NCBI GenBank assembly: GCA_017960805.1 | Contig: JAGCYM010000007.1 | Location: 30,265 to 94,264, forward strand | DNA from: Ruminococcus sp. | GTDB taxonomy: Bacteria > Bacillota > Clostridia > Oscillospirales > Ruminococcaceae | DNA: 64,000 bases | Reading direction: 5' to 3' | Part shown: piece by piece, positions 42,389-53,294 of the stretch | How positions within the stretch are numbered: the first letter of the stretch is position 1 | Layout of the letters: each line of letters starts with the position of its first letter | The notes under the pieces: generated by a model | Seen by the model: the letters and a program-made list of their open reading frames with translations, nothing else | Database searches by the model: none | Told to the model about the DNA's origin: nothing | Position numbers and translations under genes: made by a program

Positions 42389-42943
42389 ATGAGAGTAATT
42401 ACAGGTATTGCGCGAGGCCATAAGCTCGTTGCTCCAGAAGGACTAGACACAAGGCCCACAAGCGATAAGGTCAAGGAGGGAATCTTCTCCTCGATTCAGT
42501 TTGAACTTGAAGGAGCGTATGTGCTGGACCTCTTCGCAGGAAGCGGCCAGATGGGCATAGAAGCCCTGAGCCGTGGTGCGGCTCACGCCGTATTTGTGGA
42601 TAGTTCATCCAAAGCAGTAAAGTGCGTGAATGAGAATCTGAAAGGTACTAAGCTTGACAAGCTCGCCGAGGTAATTACCCGCGACAGCTATGACTATATC
42701 AAACTTACTTCACAGAGCTTCGATATAATCATTCTTGACCCGCCTTACAGATTCGGTCATATCCCTAAGCTTCTGCCTATAGCAGCAGCTAAACTCAGAA
42801 ACGGCGGCTTCATTATTTGTGAATACGAAAAAGAAGCAGGCACACCTGACACACCTGAGGGTATGGCGCTTAAAAAGGTATACAGCTACGGCAAGATAAA
42901 TGTCGCCGTTTTCACTAAGCCCTCAGAGGAGGATGAAGAATGA
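42389..42943 (+). CDS. rsmD: 16S rRNA (guanine966-N2)-methyltransferase
   Basis: 184 aa. MRVITGIARGHKLVAPEGLDTRPTSDKVKEGIFSSI is the diagnostic RsmD N-terminus (written here in part), VLDLFAGSGQMGIEALSRGA is the SAM loop and IIILDPPYR the catalytic NPPY-like motif. Overlaps coaD by 4 bases (ATGA), the usual rsmD-coaD pair. Confidence 0.96.
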   Translation: MRVITGIARGHKLVAPEGLDTRPTSDKVKEGIFSSIQFELEGAYVLDLFAGSGQMGIEALSRGAAHAVFVDSSSKAVKCVNENLKGTKLDKLAEVITRDSYDYIKLTSQSFDIIILDPPYRFGHIPKLLPIAAAKLRNGGFIICEYEKEAGTPDTPEGMALKKVYSYGKINVAVFTKPSEEDEE

Positions 42944-43431
42944 GAAGGATAGCTGTTTGTCCGGGAAGCTTTGATCCAGTTACACTGGGGCATCTTGACA
43001 TTATCACACGAGCCTCCAAGCTCTTCGATAAGGTCATCGTGCTTATTTCCCGAAATGCCGGAAAGGCTCAGCCAAGTTTTACAGCTACAGAGCGTATGCT
43101 GATGATCGAAGCTGTCACCAAGGATCTCGATAATGTAGTTATTGACATTCTCGATGGACTTCTTGCTGATTACGTCCGTAATGTCGGCGCGGTAGCCATA
43201 GTTAAAGGTCTTCGTGCTGTCAGTGACTTTGAGTATGAGTTCCAGATGGCGCTTGCAAACAAAAAACTCTACGCTAATGCAGAAACAGTTTTCCTTACCA
43301 CTGCGGCGGAGAACATGTACCTCAGTTCGAGCGTAGTAAAACAGATCGCCTATTTCGGCGGAGATATAAGTCATTTTGTACCAGGAGAAATACTTGATGA
43401 CATTAGGTCTAGATTAATAAAGGAGAGATAA
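42940..43431 (+). CDS. coaD: Phosphopantetheine adenylyltransferase
   Basis: 163 aa; coenzyme A synthesis. CPGSFDPVTLGHLDIITRA with the nucleotidyltransferase HxGH-like site, VKGLRAVSDFEYEFQMALAN and YLSSSVVKQIAYFGGD are typical. Confidence 0.97.
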   Translation: MRRIAVCPGSFDPVTLGHLDIITRASKLFDKVIVLISRNAGKAQPSFTATERMLMIEAVTKDLDNVVIDILDGLLADYVRNVGAVAIVKGLRAVSDFEYEFQMALANKKLYANAETVFLTTAAENMYLSSSVVKQIAYFGGDISHFVPGEILDDIRSRLIKER

Positions 43432-43437
43432 ATTATT

Positions 43438-43977
43438 ATGAGTATTGATGAGATTCTTGAGGAAATGGACGAATTGCTGGACAAGTCCACATCTGTCCCC
43501 TTCGTTTCACATAAGAAGATAGTTGACGGTGAGCGTATGCGTGAGCTCATTAATGATATCCGTCTTAACATGCCTCACGAACTCAAAGAGGCAAAGAAGA
43601 TCGAGTTCGACTGTCAGCGCATCCTCAATGAAGCTAAACTCAACGCTGAAGGAATTATCCGTAAGTCTGAAGAAAGAGCTGCTCAGATCGTATCACAGGA
43701 AGCTATCGTAACAGAAGCTAAGAAGAAAGCTGTTGATATTCTCCAGAAAGCTCAGACAGCTTCAACAAATCTCCAGAAGAATGCTGCTCTCTCTGTAGCT
43801 CAGATGCTCAACGATGCAGAGGCTACACATAACAAGTCTCTCCTCGATATAAAGCGCACAAAGGAAAAGCTCCAGCATACATTAAAGACTTCTCCAGCGC
43901 TCACACAGAATCCTCAGACAGTTCAGCAGTCAATTCTGCAGGACGCTGAACCCACAGTTAGCAGAAAAAAGAAATAA
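43438..43977 (+). CDS. Coiled-coil protein following coaD
   Basis: 179 aa, mostly one long coiled coil (residues ~50-150, rich in Ala, Glu, Lys, Gln) with a short variable tail ending KKK. No catalytic motif. Proteins of this type are often annotated loosely as V-type ATPase subunit H-like; a structural role is more likely. Seven bases after coaD, so same operon. Confidence 0.75.
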   Translation: MSIDEILEEMDELLDKSTSVPFVSHKKIVDGERMRELINDIRLNMPHELKEAKKIEFDCQRILNEAKLNAEGIIRKSEERAAQIVSQEAIVTEAKKKAVDILQKAQTASTNLQKNAALSVAQMLNDAEATHNKSLLDIKRTKEKLQHTLKTSPALTQNPQTVQQSILQDAEPTVSRKKK

Positions 43978-43988
43978 TAATTGATACA

Positions 43989-44028
43989 CACGCCCGGAAT
44001 CAGCAGCAAAGCTGTTTTCGGGCTTTTA
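43989..44028 (+). terminator. Terminator of rsmD-coaD operon
   Basis: GCCCGgaatCAGC, 6-base loop, GCTGttttCGGGC, then TTTTA. Confidence 0.7.
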
Positions 44029-44058
44029 TATTTCCCACCCAGGATTTTAGTTACAAGC

Positions 44059-44087
44059 TTGACAATAATCGCAAAATACATTAATAT
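44059..44087 (+). promoter_or_regulatory. Promoter of the cytidylyltransferase-oxidoreductase gene
   Basis: TTGACA (44059-44064), N17, TAATAT (44082-44087). Confidence 0.7.
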
Positions 44088-44176
44088 TATATTAACAGGA
44101 CATAATTCCTCTCTGTTTTTCATCAAACTATCGCAGATTATAACATCAACATAATTCCAGGAGGAGATTTTTTACC

Positions 44177-45532
44177 ATGGCTGAAACAAACAAACCAATC
44201 AGAGTTATCACATACGGAACATATGATATGCTTCATTACGGCCATATACGTCTGCTTGAAAGGGCAAAAGCGCTCGGTAACTACCTAATAGTTGGTATCA
44301 CATCAGATGATTACGACAAATCACGAGGCAAAATAAATCTCCAGCAGTCACTGATGGAACGTATCGAAGCTGTACGTGCTACAGGAATTGCCGATGAAAT
44401 TATCGTAGAAGAATACGATGGCCAGAAAATTGATGATGTTCAAAGGTATGATATTGATATTTTCGCGATAGGCTCCGACTGGGCCGGCAAATTTGATTAT
44501 CTGAACAAGCTCTGCAAAGTTGAATATCTCGACAGAACAGAAGGAGTATCAAGTTCAGCTATCCGAGCATCTAAAAGAAGTATAAGGTTAGGACTCGTCG
44601 GTGATGGAAAAAACGCGATAGTATCAAAGTATGTTAATGAAAGTCGATTAGTAAACGGACTTGACATATCAGGAATGATGTCTGCTCACTGTTTAGGTGG
44701 CCCGGTACCTGACAGCGTACCGCGTTTTGAAAGCTATTCAGAATTACTCGATAATTCTGATGCGGTATACATTATCTCAAAGCCGACTGAACATTACCTG
44801 CAGATAAAGCAGGCTCTTGAATGTGGAAAGCATGTACTTGTCGAATCACCTGTAGCTACAAATAAGGAAGAAGTCGATGAACTCTTCAAGCTTGCGCATG
44901 AACGCGGACTTGTACTTATGGACGCCATTAAAACAGCTTACGCAACTGCTTACAACAGACTCCTTCTCATAGCCAAGGAAGGTAAGATAGGCAATATTAT
45001 TTCAGTTGACGCTACATGTACCAGTCTCCGAGATATTGGCAACGCTGATATCCCGATGGCATGGAACAGTATCTGCGGATGGGGTCCAACAGCGATGCTT
45101 CCTGTATTTCAGATACTTGGAACGCAATACACAAGAGCACAGATAACAACTCTGTTCAAAGACAGCGAAAATTTCTTTGATTCATTTACCCACATCCATT
45201 TCCAGTACCCCAAAGCTGTCGCGACTATAAAAGTCGGCATGGGCGTTAAATCAGAAGGTGAACTGATAATATCCGGAACCAAAGGTTATATCTACGTCCC
45301 TGCCCCATGGTGGAAAACTGATTATTTTGAAACTCGTTTTGAGGATCAGAGTGAAAACAAAAGATACTTCTATCAGCTTGACGGTGAAGGAATAAGATAT
45401 GAACTAGTCGCGTTTGTCAAGGAAATAGAGGCACCTAAATCATATTCATATATCAGTTCTGAAGTTTCATCTTCAATCGGAAATGTTATAGGACACTTTT
45501 ACTCAGGAGATGATATGGTTATCATCGGATAG
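44177..45532 (+). CDS. Fusion of a TagD-like cytidylyltransferase and a Gfo/Idh/MocA oxidoreductase
   Basis: 451 aa. Residues ~8-135: glycerol-3-phosphate cytidylyltransferase-type domain, with VITYGTYDMLHYGHIRLLERA (HxGH), and RTEGVSSSAIR. Residues ~138-440: NAD(P)-dependent oxidoreductase of the Gfo/Idh/MocA class, with LGLVGDGKNA in place of the usual Rossmann GxGxxG, then ISKPTEHYLQIKQALECGKHVLVESPVATN. A nucleotidyltransferase joined to a sugar/polyol oxidoreductase suggests synthesis of a CDP-activated polyol for a wall or capsule polymer; this is inference. Strong GGAGG upstream. Confidence 0.88.
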   Translation: MAETNKPIRVITYGTYDMLHYGHIRLLERAKALGNYLIVGITSDDYDKSRGKINLQQSLMERIEAVRATGIADEIIVEEYDGQKIDDVQRYDIDIFAIGSDWAGKFDYLNKLCKVEYLDRTEGVSSSAIRASKRSIRLGLVGDGKNAIVSKYVNESRLVNGLDISGMMSAHCLGGPVPDSVPRFESYSELLDNSDAVYIISKPTEHYLQIKQALECGKHVLVESPVATNKEEVDELFKLAHERGLVLMDAIKTAYATAYNRLLLIAKEGKIGNIISVDATCTSLRDIGNADIPMAWNSICGWGPTAMLPVFQILGTQYTRAQITTLFKDSENFFDSFTHIHFQYPKAVATIKVGMGVKSEGELIISGTKGYIYVPAPWWKTDYFETRFEDQSENKRYFYQLDGEGIRYELVAFVKEIEAPKSYSYISSEVSSSIGNVIGHFYSGDDMVIIG

Positions 45533-45582
45533 TTTTAGTTCTGATTCCTTCTAACAAAAAAGCATTTTCATTACAAATAGAA

Positions 45583-45617
45583 AAGCCGTAGTTATCGTTC
45601 AGAAAAAACTACGGCAA
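45583..45617 (-). terminator. Terminator near the zinc-ribbon gene end
   Basis: GCCGTAGTT / AACTACGGC 9-bp stem; followed on the minus strand by TTTTCTATTT. Confidence 0.6.
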
Positions 45618-45664
45618 TATATCTATATCATCAGCGTCCCTTTTTACAGGAGCGCTTTTTTCAA

Positions 45665-46621
45665 TCATTTTAAGGCGATGCTTAGCAGAAGATAAGTTGC
45701 ATACATCGCTACAAATGTTAATGCAAATGCTATTACAATTACAAGTATTGAATTGAGAATCTTAACTCCTCCGGCAGAAAATATCTCCTCACGGGTTAGT
45801 TCACCGGAAGTATGCTCTCTCAGCCTCTTAAGTGATTTAAGCACAAATCTGAAATACAGTTTATTACTGAAAAGACAGAATGTTATCCTCAAGAGCATAT
45901 CTGCAATGTTGCAAACATCTACAAGCATTGAAAGGATATGACGGTTATCATATATCTTCGATACTATATCAGCCGGAAGAAGAGCGTAACTGTTCTCCAG
46001 ACCGTCTGACGAGATAAGATAGCTTACCGCTATCGGCATTGAAAGAAGAACAGTAGCAAGCAGTGACATGATTGCCCAGAACCACATCCTTCTGTTTGCG
46101 AAGTAGACCGGAGGAAATAAGAAGCTTATAAGATTAAAGGAAATGCTTCTTCCGGTGTCCTTCATTCTCTTGAATATTGGAATATAATAAATAGTGTTCG
46201 TACGCACAAAATCTGCGACATCCTTAAGCGGAGAACCGCCCATATCCTCTTCCGGATTGAATCCAAGATACGGCCTTGGTACGCCGAATACCCTTTCCTG
46301 ATCTGTATTATTCTCATCCTCGTCAGCCGAATCACTCAGATCAGCACCACATCTGACACAGTTTTCAGCTTCAAGACTATTCGGGAAATGACATGCGGAG
46401 CAGATTACAAACTTTTTCTCTTCTGCCTGTGCTGTCTTTTTTTCTTCAGCGGAACTTGTCCAGCTTTCTTCAGTACCATGAAGCGCAGAATTAGCGCATT
46501 TATTCTCAGCTTTATAGCATTCTCTGTGATGCGGCGAACCACATTCAGGACATACTACTATATCATCGTCTTCTGAAAATACTTCTCCACAAGCGACACA
46601 TTTTTCGCCAATAAAGTTCAT
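45665..46621 (-). CDS. RING/zinc-ribbon membrane protein
   Basis: 318 aa. The N-terminus has a prokaryotic RING-like cluster (CVACGEVFSEDDDIVVCPECG then HHRECY) and a second zinc ribbon (CSACHFPNS, then CVRCG at ~residues 75-95). Four membrane segments follow in the C-terminal half, in an arrangement like DUF2628 proteins. Function unknown. AAAGGAGG precedes the ATG. Confidence 0.8.
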   Translation of the reverse strand: MNFIGEKCVACGEVFSEDDDIVVCPECGSPHHRECYKAENKCANSALHGTEESWTSSAEEKKTAQAEEKKFVICSACHFPNSLEAENCVRCGADLSDSADEDENNTDQERVFGVPRPYLGFNPEEDMGGSPLKDVADFVRTNTIYYIPIFKRMKDTGRSISFNLISFLFPPVYFANRRMWFWAIMSLLATVLLSMPIAVSYLISSDGLENSYALLPADIVSKIYDNRHILSMLVDVCNIADMLLRITFCLFSNKLYFRFVLKSLKRLREHTSGELTREEIFSAGGVKILNSILVIVIAFALTFVAMYATYLLLSIALK

Positions 46622-46978
46622 ATTCTCCTCCTTTCCGTCAATCGTGGCATTCGTACTTAGGACTATTATATCATATTATTCTGATTATAGCAACATTTTT
46701 TCCTTCTTTATTTTTCCATCTCCTTTGGTCAGCTTTAATATTGATTATTTTTTGTAGCACTCGCAGCATTGCTTTTACAAATCATTATTGTATCATCACA
46801 CAGACTGAACTTGTACGCTTTGTATTAAATCCTGATATTTCAGAATAATCTGTGAACTTTTATCGTTATTATTGAAGCGATTGCCTCAAAGTGGTACAAT
46901 TCATATAAGGTTACATGATATGTTGCCCCTATAGCCTCTTCATATCAGATAGAAATTCAATTAAGGAGTTGACATAAT
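46622..46978. other. Divergent intergenic region
   Basis: Contains the minus-strand promoter at 46665-46693 and, before 46979, TAAGGAG for the GGDEF relic. Nothing else recognised. Confidence 0.5.
46665..46693 (-). promoter_or_regulatory. Promoter of the zinc-ribbon gene
   Basis: Minus-strand TTGCTA (46688-46693), N17, TATAAT (46665-46670). Confidence 0.62.
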
Positions 46979-47288
46979 ATGCAAACAATAAATGATTTCT
47001 CATTTGAGCAGTCACTGGATTTTTATGGTAAATCTATCAGTGAATTAGTAATCGCCGATGTAAAAACCGATACTTATCATGCATTGGTTAGAAGAGGCAT
47101 TTTTCTGTATGTCCTTTCAGAAAATGGAACCTATGCTGAACTTGTTTCAAAGCTCTGGTTTCATCACATACAGCATTGGTGCAACCGAACTATATTCATA
47201 TGATTCGTCCGAATCATGGTTTGCACGTGCCGATCACGCTCTGTTCACTGCTAAATCTACCGGAAGGAACAGAGTGTGTAACGAATAA
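46979..47288 (+). pseudogene. GGDEF diguanylate cyclase relic with internal deletion
   Basis: The first frame gives a 60-residue N-terminal sensory-like region (QTINDFSFEQSLDFYG to ENGTYAELVSKLW). Near 47155 the sense passes to another frame that encodes the end of a GGDEF domain: GFITYSIGATEL, then WFARADHALFTAKSTGRNRV. The GG(D/E)EF core and most of the catalytic domain are missing, so an internal deletion with frameshift destroyed the enzyme. The ribosome binding site is still intact. Confidence 0.8.
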
Positions 47289-47329
47289 ACGGAGAGACTA
47301 AGTTGCCAAATTAGCATTTATATTCAGCA

Positions 47330-47359
47330 AGAGCCGCAGATTGATGTGGCTCTTTTTTT
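47330..47359 (+). terminator. Terminator after the GGDEF relic
   Basis: AGAGCCGCA, 6-base loop, TGTGGCTCT, then T7C. Confidence 0.88.
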
Positions 47360-47445
47360 CATGCCCAATACTATCAATATAATAAATACATATTTTTCCT
47401 GCTTTTTGATCTGCCCGCACTCCTTCACATATTCTATTCCTTCTC

Positions 47446-47453
47446 CATATAAT
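47446..47453 (+). promoter_or_regulatory. Possible sporulation sigma (SigE/SigK-type) -10 for dpaAB
   Basis: CATATAAT fits the CATANNNT -10 of mother-cell sigma factors, with an AC dinucleotide 17 bases upstream as in SigK promoters. It also contains TATAAT but without a SigA -35. Suggestive only. Confidence 0.4.
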
Positions 47454-47526
47454 GAACAGAGAATACCGCTCTTTTAGCGGAAGATCTGATTCAACTGTGC
47501 CGTTGTCCGGCAGAATGGAGAACAAA

Positions 47527-48393
47527 ATGAGAAATGATATAAAAATACTGATTGCCGGCGGTGATAAACGTCAGATTTACTGCGCATCCCGTCTTGCACT
47601 AAGATATAGTACTACTATTTCTGGCTTTGACTGCAAAGCACTTCCCATGCACTTAAAACCTCTTTCCGATCCGTCCCCTGCTCCAGGTTTATATGACTAC
47701 GCAGTCCTGCCTATGAATGCTCTGAATTCCGACGGATCTGTAAACACTCCATATGGTTGCAGTCTTTCAGCTGAAACGATTGCCTCTGCCGTTAAAGATA
47801 ACGGCATTATTTTCACCGGTCGTGAAGACTTCCTTCTCAGGGAATTGTTTCCAGAGCAAAAACTTGTCTCCTATCTCACAAATGAAGAACTCCTTTTAAA
47901 GAATGCCTATCTCACTGCAGAAGGTGCAGTACAGATAGCTCTTGAAAAGCTGGATACCGCTCTCTCTGGTCTTCCTGTGCTTATTGTAGGCTTAGGAAGG
48001 ATAGGAACAGCCCTCTCTAGGATCCTTCTTGGTTTCAGTGCTGACATTACCGCCGCTGTCCGCAGCCCGGAAGCAGAGGCAAAGGCTGAAATGCTTGGCA
48101 TCAGATCAGTATACACCAATAAACTATCCGATGATTATGCACTAGTATTCAATACAGTACCTGCAACCGTCTTCACATCAGAAAATATAAATGTATTCAA
48201 CAGCGATACTTTATTCATTGAACTCGCTTCAGGCACTGGAGGCTTCGATGCGGATTCCTCATCTGAAATCGGAATGCGGCTCATACGCGCAAACGGACTC
48301 CCAGGAAAAACTGCCCCTGTGACCGCAGGCGAGATAATTGCCGATGCGATTTCTGATATTATAGAGAGAAGAGGTGACTCTTTTGATGAATAA
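47527..48393 (+). CDS. dpaA: Dipicolinate synthase subunit A
   Basis: 288 aa. With DpaB makes dipicolinic acid, the major small molecule of bacterial spores. IKILIAGGDKRQIYCASRLA, YDYAVLPMNAL, and the NAD-binding LPVLIVGLGRIGTALSRILLGF identify DpaA/SpoVFA. Start ATG 47527 with GGAG 6 bases upstream; a longer frame begins near the -10 box and is unlikely. Confidence 0.92.
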   Translation: MRNDIKILIAGGDKRQIYCASRLALRYSTTISGFDCKALPMHLKPLSDPSPAPGLYDYAVLPMNALNSDGSVNTPYGCSLSAETIASAVKDNGIIFTGREDFLLRELFPEQKLVSYLTNEELLLKNAYLTAEGAVQIALEKLDTALSGLPVLIVGLGRIGTALSRILLGFSADITAAVRSPEAEAKAEMLGIRSVYTNKLSDDYALVFNTVPATVFTSENINVFNSDTLFIELASGTGGFDADSSSEIGMRLIRANGLPGKTAPVTAGEIIADAISDIIERRGDSFDE

Positions 48394-49009
48394 CTTTACG
48401 GGCTTAAGCATAGGATATGTAATGACTGGTTCATTCTGTACATTCGAACGCTGCTTCGAACAGGCAAAACGTCTGCGTGAACTCGGAGCAAAGCTAATAC
48501 CTGTAATGTCAGAGCGAGCATCAACTGTTTCTACACGTTTCGGAACAAATTCAGAAAACATAAAACGATTATCTGAAATATGCAGTCATGAAGTCATAAC
48601 GGATATTTCGGCAGCTGAACCCATAGGACCGAAAGATATGACCGATATCATGGTGATCGCTCCATGCACATCAAATACAGTAGCAAAATTAACAGCCGGA
48701 ATTACTGACAGCGCTGCGACAATGGCTGTAAAATCACACCTGCGAAGCGGAAAGCCTGTTGTTCTTGCCATTGCTTCAAACGATTCTCTCATGGGATCGG
48801 CAAAGAATATAGGAGAACTATTTAACAGAAAAAACTACTACTTCGTTCCGATGCTCCAGGATGATATAGAAAAAAAGCCGGCATCCCTGGTTGCTGAATT
48901 CGAACTTATCCCTGATACTATTGACGCAGCTCTAAGAGGAATTCAGCTCAGACCAATTATCCACCATTCAGGAAACTGGAAAATGAATAAGGAAAGCAAC
49001 GAAAAATAA
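48386..49009 (+). CDS. dpaB: Dipicolinate synthase subunit B
   Basis: 207-aa flavoprotein partner of DpaA. IGYVMTGSFCTFERCFEQAKRL, VMSERAS and APCTSNTVAKLTAGITDSAATMAVKSHLR are typical of SpoVFB. Overlaps dpaA by 8 bases, implying translational coupling. Confidence 0.92.
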   Translation: MNNFTGLSIGYVMTGSFCTFERCFEQAKRLRELGAKLIPVMSERASTVSTRFGTNSENIKRLSEICSHEVITDISAAEPIGPKDMTDIMVIAPCTSNTVAKLTAGITDSAATMAVKSHLRSGKPVVLAIASNDSLMGSAKNIGELFNRKNYYFVPMLQDDIEKKPASLVAEFELIPDTIDAALRGIQLRPIIHHSGNWKMNKESNEK

Positions 49010-49092
49010 TCAGATCCGCGCACATCAACGTTCTTTTAATTCAACATCACAGAATATTATTTGTGCACAATCACAAAGTTGCAATATATGTC

Positions 49093-49120
49093 TTGATTTA
49101 TTGGAAAAAGGTGGTAAAAT
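49093..49120 (+). promoter_or_regulatory. Likely groESL promoter
   Basis: TTGATT (49093-49098), N16, TAAAAT (49115-49120), immediately upstream of the CIRCE element. Confidence 0.5.
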
Positions 49121-49124
49121 ATAA

Positions 49125-49151
49125 TTAGCACTCAAAGAAAGAGAGTGCTAA
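49125..49151. promoter_or_regulatory. CIRCE element (HrcA operator) upstream of groES
   Basis: Perfect TTAGCACTC-N9-GAGTGCTAA, 35 bases before the groES start. Confidence 0.96.
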
Positions 49152-49165
49152 ACTATTGCATATAA

Positions 49166-49459
<294 letters not shown>

Positions 49460-49479
49460 GCATACAATAATAGAATTGA

Positions 49480-51126
<1,647 letters not shown>

Positions 51127-51152
51127 TCAATCGCAAATAATCATAAAATCAG

Positions 51153-51187
51153 AGGCGAATTCCGCAATACGGAGTTCGCCTTTTTTC
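51153..51187 (+). terminator. Terminator after groEL
   Basis: AGGCGAATTCCG, 5-base loop, CGGAGTTCGCCT, then TTTTTC. Confidence 0.88.
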
Positions 51188-51288
51188 ATCAAGCTTATCT
51201 TTCCGCATATCATATCTGATGATTTGAATTTAAGATTTTCTAGCAATTTTCGGAACTATTCTCTTTCCTAGAAAGTACTTCATGCTTA

Positions 51289-51317
51289 TTGACACATTAA
51301 CTCAAATGCTATATAAT
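51289..51317 (+). promoter_or_regulatory. Promoter of the S41 peptidase gene
   Basis: TTGACA (51289-51294), N17, TATAAT (51312-51317), both perfect. Confidence 0.88.
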
Positions 51318-51394
51318 ATTGATAATATAAAAAACAAAATTCTATTTGTGTCTTTACTTCAAAACGCTCTATTAATTCTTGAAAGGATTTTTCT

Positions 51395-52999
51395 ATGCAA
51401 TCCCTTAAACGCAAAAAAAGTTTTATTTCATTCTTATTTTTAGCTGTTATCATATTCTTTATTACTTCCTTTGTTTCATTGTCTATTCTTCTAATCTACA
51501 TTTTTAGATTTTCGATTAAAGAACTATTTAACAATACTTTTCCTCCTAAAGCAATCTCCTCTCTCGATCTGACTCAGGAACAGAAGATCGAAGATTTTGA
51601 GTTTTTATATGATACTGTTGTAAGCAGTATGACCAGTTTGGATAACTATGAAAAAGCATATGGTTTTAATTTCAAAGACCGAAAAGAGCTTTATGAGAAT
51701 CTTATCCTTGAAACCAAGAACGATTATGAGTTCTATGTTACATTGGAAGCAATCTTCTATGATATACCAAGTTTTCATACCGATCTTATATATCCAACAA
51801 GCAAGCCTGATAATTTACGGTGTTATAACGAAAGAAGAATTAGTACCGATAGAAACGTGATAAGTTACAACCAATACTGGGAAAAACTTGTAGACAAATC
51901 TAATTTGGATGACGACTCAAAGTATTATTCTTTTTTATATCAGGATGGAAACTATAATTTCTCTACATACGACAGCTTTGATAATAATACATTTGAAAAA
52001 TATAGCTTAGAAATGATCAATGGGATCCCCGTCGATGAATATGTAACCGCACAGCCTTCAATATTCAAACTTTTCTATGATGGCAAATTCGATAAACCCT
52101 TCAGAGAAAAGATCGTATTCAATGATCATATCGGAACCGAGTGTAAGTTAACGCTCACTTCAGATACAGGAGAAACAAAAGAATGCACTTTATTTTCTGA
52201 TATTTATTATGATTGGGTCTTTAGGGAAAAAATATCTTCTTTAGATAGTTCTGCTAATGATTTCTATTCATTTGATGGGTCTGATGTCTCCTATATTATG
52301 ATTGGTAATATGGAATATGAAAAAAAATCCTCTATTGAAGAAATGCTAAAAAAAATCAAAAACGATAATGTTATCCTGGATCTTAGGAGAAACTATGGTG
52401 GTTATTCTCTTATGGGACAAGAAGCCATATATCCTTATCTTTTTTCAGATAGTTTCACAGAAAAACGTGTCTTTTATTGTCCTAAATCCAAATCAAATAA
52501 ACAGATAAAAACAACTCTAATTGATTATTTTACGCTTCCCTTCTTTAAAGATGCAGTGGATGCTCCGTTTGATCTTGATGTTGATCTGTACCAAGCTACA
52601 GAAACTACAACATACACTGGTAAAGCTGAATCAAATAAAAATGTTGTGATATTAACTTCTCATATAACAGGATCAGCTGCTGACATGTTCGTTCATGATA
52701 TGCGAAAGCACTCTCTTGCATATGTCATCGGTAACAATACTGGTGGTGAAGGATTAGGCAAGTCTTTTGTCGCATCTAAATTACCAAACAGCAATCTCGT
52801 TTTCATTTATTTCCCATGGGGCAATTATACATTTGAAAATTTTGATAATTCTGCATTTGGGACAAGACCAGATTCATATTCAGATTCATTACAAAGCTTC
52901 ATGCATTATGAAGCAATCAATACACCAGAAGGATTTGATGACCTTTATAATAATGATGAGACAATCAGATTGGCATATAATTATCTGACTAAAAAATGA
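51395..52999 (+). CDS. Membrane-anchored S41-family (tail-specific) peptidase
   Basis: 534 aa. One N-terminal membrane segment (SFLFLAVIIFFITSFVSLS, then ILLIYIF), an extracellular region, and an S41 catalytic domain: VILDLRRNYGGYSLMGQEAI, ILTSHITGSAADMFVHDMRKH with the nucleophilic Ser, and VIGNNTGGEGLGK (candidate catalytic Lys). No PDZ domain is obvious. Markedly more AT-rich than groEL, which may mean acquisition or simply low expression. Targets unknown. Confidence 0.85.
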   Translation: MQSLKRKKSFISFLFLAVIIFFITSFVSLSILLIYIFRFSIKELFNNTFPPKAISSLDLTQEQKIEDFEFLYDTVVSSMTSLDNYEKAYGFNFKDRKELYENLILETKNDYEFYVTLEAIFYDIPSFHTDLIYPTSKPDNLRCYNERRISTDRNVISYNQYWEKLVDKSNLDDDSKYYSFLYQDGNYNFSTYDSFDNNTFEKYSLEMINGIPVDEYVTAQPSIFKLFYDGKFDKPFREKIVFNDHIGTECKLTLTSDTGETKECTLFSDIYYDWVFREKISSLDSSANDFYSFDGSDVSYIMIGNMEYEKKSSIEEMLKKIKNDNVILDLRRNYGGYSLMGQEAIYPYLFSDSFTEKRVFYCPKSKSNKQIKTTLIDYFTLPFFKDAVDAPFDLDVDLYQATETTTYTGKAESNKNVVILTSHITGSAADMFVHDMRKHSLAYVIGNNTGGEGLGKSFVASKLPNSNLVFIYFPWGNYTFENFDNSAFGTRPDSYSDSLQSFMHYEAINTPEGFDDLYNNDETIRLAYNYLTKK

Positions 53000-53130
53000 T
53001 TCCATTTTCAAATAAGTTAGATCAAAAGCTCTCACTTTCACATTATCATGACTGGCGTCAACTAAAATTCCACCGGGCTTGGTGGTAACTTCCTATTAGA
53101 ACTTTGCCATATAGTCACGAAAAAGACTGA

Positions 53131-53169
53131 GCCATTGTACTTAATTCATGAAAGTACGATGGCTTTTCT
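53131..53169 (+). terminator. Terminator upstream of the two-component system
   Basis: GCCATTGTACTT / AAGTACGATGGC (one mismatch), then TTTTCT. Confidence 0.72.
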
Positions 53170-53170
53170 A

Positions 53171-53199
53171 TTGACACTTCAATGTTAATGCAGTATAAT
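53171..53199 (+). promoter_or_regulatory. Promoter of the two-component system
   Basis: TTGACA (53171-53176), N17, TATAAT (53194-53199), both perfect, about 95 bases upstream of the response regulator. Confidence 0.85.
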
Positions 53200-53294
53200 C
53201 GTGGTATCGCAAAAAAGATAATTACTGAAAATATGAAAAGTTGATAAATAGTTTATAATTACTTGGTAAACTCATACTGGAAGGAAGTGAGCAC

